From: Microbacterium sp. oral taxon 186 str. F0373
GTDB lineage: Bacteria > Actinomycetota > Actinomycetes > Actinomycetales > Microbacteriaceae
Assembly (NCBI RefSeq): GCF_000411455.1
Contig: NZ_KE150457.1
Location: 246,401-310,400, forward strand
DNA: 64,000 bases
Reading direction: 5' to 3'
Shown: positions 1-10,971 of the stretch, piece after piece
How the letters are laid out: each line of letters opens with the position of its first letter
Position numbering within the stretch: the stretch's first letter is position 1
The notes under the pieces: model-generated
What the model was told of the DNA's origin: nothing
Seen by the model: only the letters and a program-made list of their open reading frames with translations
The model's database searches: none
Position numbers and translations under genes: made by a program

Positions 1-84
1 GGGCAGCACCAGCGAGAGCGCCCCGGCTGCAGCGTCGCCCACGCGGCGCCACACGGGTGCGCGGAGCCAGGCCGGATCGAGCAT
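1..84 (-). CDS. Partial CDS, probable ComF-family phosphoribosyltransferase N-terminus
   Basis: Only the first 28 codons are inside the window; the ATG is at 84-82 and the frame runs off the left edge without a stop. The translation ends in a short hydrophobic stretch (GALSLVLP). That resembles the lead-in to the zinc-binding cysteines of ComF-type phosphoribosyltransferases, but no cysteine is visible yet. A ComF-like gene often follows lpqB in actinobacteria, and this one lies 96 bases beyond the lpqB stop on the same strand. The assignment rests mostly on position. A different short secreted protein is possible. Confidence 0.45.
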   Translation of the reverse strand, partial: MLDPAWLRAPVWRRVGDAAAGALSLVLP

Positions 85-180
85 GATGCCACCGTGTCGA
101 ACGCACGTCACGCGCGGGGACCCCGATGCGCATCTGTGGACGAGTGCACTCGAAGCGCGGTGCGGGGAGGAGGATTCGCC

Positions 181-1875
181 TCAGCGTGGCATGCCCTGCT
201 GCACCGCCAGTACTCGGACGCCCCCCATCAGCTGCTGCCAGTTGGCACCGCGCTGCGCGTAGAGCTCGCCGTCCGTGTCGATCACGCTCGCGTTCGAGGA
301 CTGTCCGGAGAGCGTCGATGTGTCCCCGGGCGTACGGATCGGCGCGTCCGGGAAGCCGCCCACGTGCACCGCCTCGACGTACTGGTCCTGCCCGGCGCCG
401 GCGAGCACGCCGAGGGTGCTCGCATCGAGCCAAGTGAGATCCGTTGCGGCATCCGACAGCGTCGCCAGCTTCTTCACGGGAGACACGAGCGCGGTGGGAG
501 CCCCGGCGCGGTCGCGCTGGATACCCGCCCCCCATACGGCGTAGCGGTCACCGTCGCGCACGACGGCGACGAGTCTCGTCCCGTCGCGCGACACACGCTG
601 CGCGATGACCGCGGAGGCGCCCGACCATCCTCCGGACATCGGAACGGCGGTGCCGCCCGGCGCGTACGCGATCACCGATCCGGGCGCGTCCGACGGCACC
701 GACCAGACATATCCCGCAGGATCGATCGAAGGAGCGACGAGATCCGGACGCGTGTCGAGGCGGCGGGTGGCGCCGTCTGCGGGGACCTCGAGAACCGCGC
801 CCGACACGTCGCGGACGGCCGCTGCGGTGCGATCGGCATTGACCTCGATGTCGGTCGCCGAGATCTGCATCAGCGCGTCGGAGAGCCCCGCGATCGGCGA
901 GATGGTCGTGCCCGATACGAAACCGAAGGCGTCATCGGTGCGAACCAAGGGGTTGGCCGCCACCGCGGTGGAACGCACGTCCACACGCTGGGCCGTCAGC
1001 TGCTGGCCCCCGGGAAGCAGCATGTCCACGCTCGTGATCCCGGGGACGTCCAGGCTCGCCTCGAGCTGGGTCTGCATGCGGTTCAGCGCGGTCTGGTCGA
1101 GCGAGCGGGCGCCGTCCTGCAGGGTCACCTGCGCGACGTTGGACTGGCGCGGGACAGAGGTCAGCTCCAGTCGCGCACCGTCGGTGAACGCGCTCACGAC
1201 CGCGCCGCGCAGCCAGGGCGCGGGCGCACCGTCGACGAGGCCCTGAGCGATGTTGGTGGCGGCGTAGTACCGAGGGAACCACCGCACGTCGGGCACCAGG
1301 TAGGTCCACGTCGGATCGAAGTACATCAGCGAGTAGTTCCCGAACACGGCCAGGAACTGGGCTTTGTCGAGCACGATCCCGTCGGGCGCCTGGGTGATCC
1401 GCCACTGCCCGTCGTCCTGCTGAGCGAGCTTGAAGGTCAGGGGAATGGGGCCGTTGTCGGATGCCGGGCTCATCTCCCCCGTGGCATCCACCGTCGCCAC
1501 CGGCGAGACCGTCAGCACGATGTCGCCGGATGCGCTCTGCTGCAGGGTGCGCTGCCCGGACGCGTAGATCGTGACGCCGGCCTGCGGCTTCCAGGTGCCT
1601 TTGTAGCTGGGGGCGAGGAACTGCTGCGCCGTCTCCCAGTTGTTGGTGGGGCCGGTACCGGCCGCGATGAAGCCCTCGACGATCTGCTGGGGCGTGGCGT
1701 CCTTCACCGGCCCCTTCGGGATGAATGCGATGTCACCGGAGGTCCCGTCGTCCACGATCCGCACGCCCGGGTTGACCGGTCCGGAGGTCGGCAGCCCCGC
1801 GCACGCGGCGAGGGCCACCATGAGCGCCCCCGCGAGCACCGTGATGCTCGCCCGGCGCAGACGCCGAAGACTCAT
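181..1875 (-). CDS. lpqB: Lipoprotein LpqB, partner of MtrAB
   Basis: A 564-residue exported lipoprotein. The N-terminus has Arg-rich residues, a hydrophobic stretch and a lipobox ending LAACAG, so Cys25 would be lipidated. The middle (roughly residues 190-310) fits a GerMN domain, and the C-terminal half looks like the LpqB beta-propeller region. In mycobacteria LpqB binds the extracellular part of the MtrB sensor and tunes the MtrA-MtrB system that controls cell wall synthesis and division. The start ATG overlaps the mtrB stop by 4 bases, so translation is coupled as the third gene of mtrA-mtrB-lpqB. The length is usual for the family. Confidence 0.93.
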   Translation of the reverse strand: MSLRRLRRASITVLAGALMVALAACAGLPTSGPVNPGVRIVDDGTSGDIAFIPKGPVKDATPQQIVEGFIAAGTGPTNNWETAQQFLAPSYKGTWKPQAGVTIYASGQRTLQQSASGDIVLTVSPVATVDATGEMSPASDNGPIPLTFKLAQQDDGQWRITQAPDGIVLDKAQFLAVFGNYSLMYFDPTWTYLVPDVRWFPRYYAATNIAQGLVDGAPAPWLRGAVVSAFTDGARLELTSVPRQSNVAQVTLQDGARSLDQTALNRMQTQLEASLDVPGITSVDMLLPGGQQLTAQRVDVRSTAVAANPLVRTDDAFGFVSGTTISPIAGLSDALMQISATDIEVNADRTAAAVRDVSGAVLEVPADGATRRLDTRPDLVAPSIDPAGYVWSVPSDAPGSVIAYAPGGTAVPMSGGWSGASAVIAQRVSRDGTRLVAVVRDGDRYAVWGAGIQRDRAGAPTALVSPVKKLATLSDAATDLTWLDASTLGVLAGAGQDQYVEAVHVGGFPDAPIRTPGDTSTLSGQSSNASVIDTDGELYAQRGANWQQLMGGVRVLAVQQGMPR

Positions 1876-3542
1876 GAGCGTCCCCCCTTGTCGAATACGG
1901 TGATCGGCTGCGTCAAGCCGAGGTCGTCGAGCGAGACGCCGTCCTCGCCCGGGTCGAGGGCAACGGGTGACGAGCCGTCGATGGGCTGACCCTGCCGCGG
2001 CAGCGTCAGCACGAAGTTCGTGCCGCGGCCGAGATCCGACCAGACAGCCAGAGTGCCCCCGTGCAGCTTCGCATCGCCGAGCGCGATCGACAGCCCCAAT
2101 CCCGTGCCGCCGATCGTGCGCTTGCGCGACGGGTCGGCGCGCCAGAAGCGGTCGAACACGCGCTCGGCGTCGGCGGCGCTCATGCCGAGTCCATAGTCAC
2201 GGACACCGATCGCAACCGCCCGCTGGTTGCTGTCCACGGTGACGACGATGGGACGGCCCTCGCCGTGCTCGATGGCGTTGCCGAGCAGGTTGCGCACGAC
2301 CCTGCGGACGCGGCGGGGATCCATATCGACCGGAGAGTAGCCTCCCGGAGCGACCAGGCGCACATCCGTCCCGTGCTGATCGGCCAACTGCTGCATCGAG
2401 GCGATGACGTCCTCGGCGAGATGCGCGAGGCTGGTCGGCTCATACTCCAGCTGCACCGACCCCGCGTCGTAGCGGCTGATCTCCAGCAGGTCGGTCAGAA
2501 GCGTCTCGAAGCGCTGCACCTGTGCATGCAGCAGCTCCGCGGCGCGGGCGGTGGTCGGATCGAAGGAGTCGCGCTGATCGTTGAGCATGTCGCTGGCCAG
2601 GCGGATCGTCGTCAACGGTGTGCGCAGCTCATGGGAGACGTCGGAGACGAAGCGCTGCTGCACGAGCGAGAGCTCGGCGAGCTCCTTGATCTGGGATTCG
2701 ATGCTGTCGGCCATCGCGTTGAACGAGCGGCCGAGGATCGCGAACTCGTCCTCACCCCGTACCGGCAGACGCACGGCGAGATCGCCGGCGGCGAGGGTCG
2801 CACTCGTTTCGGCGGCCTCGGCGATCGGGACGGTCACCGAGCGCAGCACGAAGGAGGAGATCGCGGCGATCAGGAGCACCAGCCCGGCACCGACGAGCCA
2901 CAGCGTGATCTGGACGAACTGCAGGGTCTGCTGCTCCGGGGCGAAGTCGTAGGCGAAGTAGAACTCGTAGGCACCGACCTCGGGAAACTCGAGCTGCTGC
3001 CCGACGATGATCCCGGGCACCGTACTGCCGTCGGCTGCCGGCAGACCGACGGACTGCCACCAGCGCTTCTGGCTGTCACCTTGAACGGCGCCGCGCAGCC
3101 CGGGCGTGATCAATCCTGCGTTCAGCCCGCCGCGCTGGAAGTCCTGCGGGGCGATCGTCGACGGCTCATCCGAAATGCGGAACGCGGCGATCATGTCGGT
3201 GCCGGCTTGGCGGGCGATCGAGTCGGTCGCATTGTTCCAGAGCGACTGCAAGGCGGCGCCGTCGCCATCGATCTGCGCGGCGTTGAGTGTCTGCTGGGTG
3301 GACTGCGTGGCGCGCTGCACGGCTTCCTGCACCTGCTGGACGCGGGACTCGAAGAGATCGTTCTGGATCGCAAGCGCCATCGCGACGAAGGCGATGAGGA
3401 TGGCGAGAGCCGTCGCACCGATCGTGATGACGAGCGTGCGAAAACGCAGCGACCGGGTCCAGGCGTACGCCACCCGGCGAGGCCAGCTGCGCCAATCGCG
3501 CCAGCCGGTCAACGTCGGCACGGTCGCCGTCTGCGGCGTCAT
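1872..3542 (-). CDS. mtrB: Sensor histidine kinase MtrB
   Basis: A 556-residue membrane histidine kinase. Two membrane helices (about 36-59 and 211-235) flank an extracellular sensor domain. A HAMP linker follows (about 235-288), then a HisKA domain with the phospho-acceptor His304 in FVSDVSHELRTPL. The ATPase domain has an N box (NLLGNAIEHG), a G1 box (DYGLGMS) and a G2 box (GGTGLGLSIA). It should phosphorylate MtrA. The gene starts 10 bases after mtrA and overlaps lpqB by 4 bases. All motifs needed for catalysis are present. Confidence 0.95.
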   Translation of the reverse strand: MTPQTATVPTLTGWRDWRSWPRRVAYAWTRSLRFRTLVITIGATALAILIAFVAMALAIQNDLFESRVQQVQEAVQRATQSTQQTLNAAQIDGDGAALQSLWNNATDSIARQAGTDMIAAFRISDEPSTIAPQDFQRGGLNAGLITPGLRGAVQGDSQKRWWQSVGLPAADGSTVPGIIVGQQLEFPEVGAYEFYFAYDFAPEQQTLQFVQITLWLVGAGLVLLIAAISSFVLRSVTVPIAEAAETSATLAAGDLAVRLPVRGEDEFAILGRSFNAMADSIESQIKELAELSLVQQRFVSDVSHELRTPLTTIRLASDMLNDQRDSFDPTTARAAELLHAQVQRFETLLTDLLEISRYDAGSVQLEYEPTSLAHLAEDVIASMQQLADQHGTDVRLVAPGGYSPVDMDPRRVRRVVRNLLGNAIEHGEGRPIVVTVDSNQRAVAIGVRDYGLGMSAADAERVFDRFWRADPSRKRTIGGTGLGLSIALGDAKLHGGTLAVWSDLGRGTNFVLTLPRQGQPIDGSSPVALDPGEDGVSLDDLGLTQPITVFDKGGRS

Positions 3543-3552
3543 GAGCGGCCGA

Positions 3553-4233
3553 TCACACCACCGCGCCGGCGCGATAGCCGACGCCGCGCACCGTCATGAC
3601 GATCCGCGGGTTGTCGGGATCGATCTCGACCTTCGCGCGCAGCCGCTGCACGTGCACATTCACGAGACGGGTGTCGGCCTTGTAGTGGTAGCCCCAGACC
3701 TGCTCGAGCAGCATTTCGCGCGAGAACACCTGCTGCGGTTTCGAGGCGAGCGCCACGAGCAACTCGAACTCCAGCGGGGTGAGCGCGATGACCTCGCTCC
3801 CCCGGCGCACCTCATGGGCGGCGACGTCGACGATGACGTCGCCGATGCGCAGATCGCCGCCGGTCGCCTCGGCGGCGGGACGAAGCCGCGTGCGGATCCG
3901 CGCCACGAGCTCTTTCGGGTTGAACGGCTTGACGATGTAGTCGTCGGCGCCCGACTCGAGCCCGCGGACGACGTCGGCCGTATCGGTGCGCGCGGTGAGC
4001 ATGATGATCGGAACGCCCGATTCGGAGCGGATGCGCGTGCAGATCTCGATGCCGTCCATGCCGGGCAGCATCAGGTCCAAGAGCACGAGGTCGGGCCGCT
4101 CCTCCCGCCACATCTCGACGGCGGCGGTGCCGTCGGCGCAGAACAGCGGTTCGAAGCCCTCGGTGCGCAGCACGATACCGATCATCTCGGCGAGCGCGAT
4201 GTCGTCGTCGACAACGAGGATGCGGGAAGTCAT
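3553..4233 (-). CDS. mtrA: Response regulator MtrA
   Basis: A 226-residue OmpR/PhoB-type regulator. The receiver domain (1-120) has the acidic pair after ILVVDDD, the phosphorylation site Asp53 (LLDLMLPGMDG) and the conserved Lys in VKPFNP. The C-terminal winged helix (about 130-226) contains the signature LTPLEFELL and ends RGVGYRAGA. I chose the ATG at 4233-4231 because the protein then begins MTSRILVVDDD as in other MtrA proteins. The open frame extends 88 codons further upstream, but that part is not protein-like and crosses a terminator hairpin. MtrA is the essential actinobacterial regulator of wall remodelling and division. It is first in the mtrA-mtrB-lpqB operon. Confidence 0.95.
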   Translation of the reverse strand: MTSRILVVDDDIALAEMIGIVLRTEGFEPLFCADGTAAVEMWREERPDLVLLDLMLPGMDGIEICTRIRSESGVPIIMLTARTDTADVVRGLESGADDYIVKPFNPKELVARIRTRLRPAAEATGGDLRIGDVIVDVAAHEVRRGSEVIALTPLEFELLVALASKPQQVFSREMLLEQVWGYHYKADTRLVNVHVQRLRAKVEIDPDNPRIVMTVRGVGYRAGAVV

Positions 4234-4291
4234 ATGGCCTGATTCGTCCTTCGGGTGGGCCGGATGCCGCGGCGCGGCAGGGCGCAACAAC

Positions 4292-4297
4292 ACAGTA
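4292..4297 (-). promoter_or_regulatory. Possible -10 box of mtrA
   Basis: On the minus strand this reads TACTGT, fitting TANNNT, about 58 bases before the mtrA start. It would give an mRNA leader of about 52 bases. I see no convincing -35 match, so the site is tentative. Confidence 0.3.
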
Positions 4298-4334
4298 TCC
4301 GACGTGTCTGGGTTGAGACCGCGTGCCGCGCAGG

Positions 4335-4378
4335 ACGACGCCGGGGCCCCTTCCGATCGGAAGGGGCCCCGGCGTCGT
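4335..4378. terminator. Perfect 44-base palindrome, terminator between katG and mtrA
   Basis: Two 20-base arms (4335-4354 and 4359-4378) are exact reverse complements around GATC, so the whole 44 bases is one perfect palindrome. It lies 12 bases past the katG stop and upstream of the mtrA leader, so it would stop katG transcripts. There is no T-tract, which is common for GC-rich actinobacterial terminators. Confidence 0.8.
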
Positions 4379-4390
4379 GTGGATGCGTGC

Positions 4391-7140
<2,750 letters not shown>

Positions 7141-7146
7141 GCCTCC

Positions 7147-7152
7147 ACCTTA
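7147..7152 (-). promoter_or_regulatory. -10 box of furA-katG, leaderless
   Basis: This reads TAAGGT on the minus strand, exactly 6 bases before the furA ATG, so transcription would start at the A of the start codon. Confidence 0.65.
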
Positions 7153-7156
7153 CCTA

Positions 7157-7175
7157 GTTTTGAAGAAATCAAAAC
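7157..7175. promoter_or_regulatory. Putative Fur-type operator for furA-katG
   Basis: A perfect dyad GTTTTGA-N5-TCAAAAC in an otherwise GC-rich region, AT-rich as expected of Fur boxes. It sits just upstream of the furA -10 box, in the -10/-35 spacer region, where a bound repressor would block RNA polymerase. Confidence 0.7.
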
Positions 7176-7245
7176 AAAAGCGGGGTGAACATTCGCTGTG
7201 CCGCACCTATGGATCGCCTGCACCCGGTCCGGGGAACATCGACCG

Positions 7246-8727
<1,482 letters not shown>

Positions 8728-8767
8728 CCGCCCATTCTCGCACCCTCGTCCTGACGCCGGCCGAGCC

Positions 8768-8974
8768 TCAGACGCGCAGCGTCTCGTGGCGGACGACGAC
8801 CCACCCCTTGGGCACCGACAGGCGGTCGGTGTGGATGGCGCAGAGGTCGTGCGCGTGCGGGTCGGTCGCTGCGCCGAGCGGGCCGAGGGCGGCCATCTGA
8901 TCGCCGTAGTCGTAGGTCAGGGTCGTCACGGCCTCGCGGGCACAGCCCACCTTCGAACACAGTCGGGTACGCAT
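8768..8974 (-). CDS. DUF3499 family small protein
   Basis: A 68-residue protein beginning [20 protein letters not shown] and containing [15 protein letters not shown]. This is the DUF3499 signature found next to whiB2, manA and mtrA regions in actinobacteria (Rv3259 in M. tuberculosis, from memory). The two N-terminal cysteines with a later Cys-x2-His hint at a small metal site, but no function is established. I chose the ATG at 8974 because TAGCGT lies 7 bases upstream; a longer upstream frame is not protein-like. Confidence 0.85.
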   Translation of the reverse strand: MRTRLCSKVGCAREAVTTLTYDYGDQMAALGPLGAATDPHAHDLCAIHTDRLSVPKGWVVVRHETLRV

Positions 8975-8981
8975 CGTCCTC

Positions 8982-8987
8982 ACGCTA
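8982..8987 (-). promoter_or_regulatory. -10 box of DUF3499 gene, leaderless
   Basis: TAGCGT on the minus strand, 7 bases before the ATG at 8974. Confidence 0.55.
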
Positions 8988-9063
8988 CCGGCGGCGGCGC
9001 ACGAGGCGTGGGATGCCGCGCCGCCGCGGGACGCATCGCCGACCCGGGCGGGGAACGCTGACC

Positions 9064-9069
9064 TAGACT
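9064..9069 (+). promoter_or_regulatory. -10 box of zincin-like gene, leaderless
   Basis: TAGACT, exactly 6 bases before the ATG at 9076. Confidence 0.6.
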
Positions 9070-9075
9070 CGGAAC

Positions 9076-9510
9076 ATGATGAGGCGGCGCGCGAGCACTC
9101 CCCCGCGGGTGCGGCCGTCCCGCCACGGACGCCACGGTCGGGAGGACCGCAGTCCCGTGGTGCGGCCGCCGCTTCCGGCGCAGGAGACGCGCGAGGAACG
9201 TTTCGACTTCGTCGTCGGCACGGCGGCGGAGTTCCTGCGCAGCGCCTGGCCGGAGCTGCGAGAGGTCCGCTTCGAGGTGGCGGCCATGCCACCGGCATCC
9301 GATGAGGACGGCATCCCGCGGTGGACGGTCTCGACCGAAGAGCGGCGCATCGTGCTGTACCGCCTGCCGATCGAACGGCTCGGGAGCCTGCATCGTGAGG
9401 ACGAGCTGCACCGGCGCATGGCCATCGAGGGCTGCGTCTTCCGCGCGGCCGCGCAGTACCTGGACCGCGACCCGTGGGATCTCGGGCCGGAGCGGTTCCG
9501 CTTTCTCTGA
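9076..9510 (+). CDS. Metallopeptidase-family (zincin-like) protein lacking the HExxH motif
   Basis: A 144-residue soluble protein with a basic, disordered N-terminus (about 1-40). A compact domain follows that resembles the short actinobacterial metallopeptidase family (DUF1025/Zincin_1): FVVGTAAEFLRSAWPELREVRFEVAAMPP, then IVLYRLPIERL and a C-terminal helix. Where family members carry HExxHxxG, this protein reads MAIEGCVFRAAAQYL, so the zinc ligands are absent and proteolysis is unlikely. It is transcribed away from DUF3499 from a promoter 6 bases upstream. The family call is by overall resemblance and is only moderately sure. Confidence 0.6.
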   Translation: MMRRRASTPPRVRPSRHGRHGREDRSPVVRPPLPAQETREERFDFVVGTAAEFLRSAWPELREVRFEVAAMPPASDEDGIPRWTVSTEERRIVLYRLPIERLGSLHREDELHRRMAIEGCVFRAAAQYLDRDPWDLGPERFRFL

Positions 9511-9520
9511 GCGTTCCGCA

Positions 9521-9537
9521 CCGACGGGCGGTGTCGG
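9521..9537. terminator. Weak hairpin between convergent genes
   Basis: CCGAC and GTCGG form a 5-base stem with a 7-base loop in the 33-base gap between two convergent stop codons, followed on the plus strand by GGGGGCCC. The stem is short, so the call is weak. Confidence 0.3.
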
Positions 9538-9543
9538 GGGCCC

Positions 9544-10971
9544 TCAGCGGGGGTAGACGGTGACCGCCGACGCCGCCGCCGCGCTCGGCGCGACGGGGTA
9601 GCCGGCGATAGCGCCGGCACCGGCGTACGTGATGGCAGCGCGGACACTTCCCGTTCCCGGATCGAGGCGGTAGACGTCCCCGGCCTGCACAGAGACGGTG
9701 ACGGCGCCGCCACCCGGCACAGAGATATCGGTCTTCGCGCCGGTACCGGATGCCGCCGTGAGCACGACCGTCTGGGGCTCGCCTGTCGACGAGACGATGG
9801 TCATCGTCGGCGCCGCTCCCGCGGCGACGGCGACGAGCGCGGGCGCGGAGATCGCGTCGGCGGCGACGAACCAGCCGAAGTCGCTTCCGGCTGCGAAGCC
9901 GGACGTGGCCCAGGCGGCGCCTGTCACCGGGGCCGTCGCGCTCACCCGCACCGCGTAGGTGCCGGTGGCGAGTCCGCCCAGATCGAGTTTGAGGGGCACC
10001 CCTGCCTTCAGGGGGACCGTCTGCGGGGCACCCACTGCCGCACCGTCGCGCACGATGGTGACGGTCGCCTGGGCGTCGGCGCCCGGGGAGAGCAGCCGCA
10101 GCGACGTCGGGACGTTGCTCTCGCCGGCGCCGCCCTGCGTCGTCACGACGGGAACACCCGGGATCACGAGATCCGTGTCGGGGACGGCGGCGGCGCCGAC
10201 CTGATCGACGCCGCCGGCCACGAGAACGCGCGTGAGGCTGGTCTGCAGCGCGGCGCGGATGGGGGCTTGGGCCGACGTCACGCGCAGCACCGGGTTGTCC
10301 TCGCGCAGGGCGAGGGAGGCGAGGGGGATGATCCGCTGTGTGCCGGCGGCGACCACGATCGCGTTGCCCGCGACGGGCACGGCGCCGCCGGAGGCGCCGT
10401 ACACGGTGATCGTGACGCGCGCCGCGACCACGCCCGGGTTTTCGAGGACGACCAGATCGGAGGCGCCCGTCCCCCCGGAGCCGCCGACGAGCCACGACTC
10501 CATCTCGGGCCGGGCGCAGGAGGACGCGGCGAACCCGCTGAGATCGTCCGCGCTCACCTGCGCCGAGGTCGCTGCAGCGATCTCGGCGGGCTGTCCGCCC
10601 ACCGGAGCGGCCCGCAGCGCGGTCGGGCCCGTTCCCCCGGTCACGTCGGGGGCCGCCAGGGTGGAGGTCGCGGCATCCGTCGGGGTCGCCTTCGACAGCG
10701 CGGCGGAGGTCAGCGCGGCCGGGGCGGCATCGGTGAGCTGCGCGGCGCGGGTCGCATCGCGCCCCGGGGCCAGGACGGGACCGACGCACGTCGCGATCGA
10801 TGCCGTCGCCGGCGCGTGCGCGGCGATCGAGAGGGCGGAGTCGTCGGTGTGCGTGGGAAGCGGCAGCGCGACCAATGCCACGCCGGCCGCCACCGCGGCT
10901 GCCGTGATGACGGTGCCGACGGCGACCCGCACGGTCGTGAGGCGACGAAGGCCGGGCAGGCGGGTGCTCAT
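9544..10971 (-). CDS. DUF5719-like secreted/anchored protein
   Basis: A 475-residue protein with one N-terminal membrane helix (about 16-37) and a long extracellular part rich in Ala, Thr, Val and Gly. The outside part has repeated beta-rich segments (for example LVVLENPGVVAARVTITVYG and VRVSATAPVTGAAWATSGF), as in the DUF5719 family found beside a large glycosyltransferase and whiB in actinobacteria. I chose the ATG at 10971, which overlaps the stop of the upstream glycosyltransferase by 4 bases; the frame upstream of it is a shadow of that gene. No catalytic motif is visible. Its coupling to a membrane glycosyltransferase suggests an envelope role. Confidence 0.75.
   Translation of the reverse strand: MSTRLPGLRRLTTVRVAVGTVITAAAVAAGVALVALPLPTHTDDSALSIAAHAPATASIATCVGPVLAPGRDATRAAQLTDAAPAALTSAALSKATPTDAATSTLAAPDVTGGTGPTALRAAPVGGQPAEIAAATSAQVSADDLSGFAASSCARPEMESWLVGGSGGTGASDLVVLENPGVVAARVTITVYGASGGAVPVAGNAIVVAAGTQRIIPLASLALREDNPVLRVTSAQAPIRAALQTSLTRVLVAGGVDQVGAAAVPDTDLVIPGVPVVTTQGGAGESNVPTSLRLLSPGADAQATVTIVRDGAAVGAPQTVPLKAGVPLKLDLGGLATGTYAVRVSATAPVTGAAWATSGFAAGSDFGWFVAADAISAPALVAVAAGAAPTMTIVSSTGEPQTVVLTAASGTGAKTDISVPGGGAVTVSVQAGDVYRLDPGTGSVRAAITYAGAGAIAGYPVAPSAAAASAVTVYPR

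Noticed and set aside
94..1989. 631-residue open frame on the plus strand over lpqB
   Set aside because: Shadow of lpqB; Arg/His/Gly-rich low-similarity translation typical of antisense frames in high-GC DNA.
8728..8767. SAH riboswitch before ahcY
   Set aside because: The GAGAAT hexamer lies 6 bases before the start, leaving no room for a leader RNA.
8768..10789. 673-residue minus-strand frame ending in DUF3499
   Set aside because: Only the last 68 codons are protein-like and have their own promoter; the rest runs antisense to the zincin gene and in the wrong frame of the DUF5719 gene.
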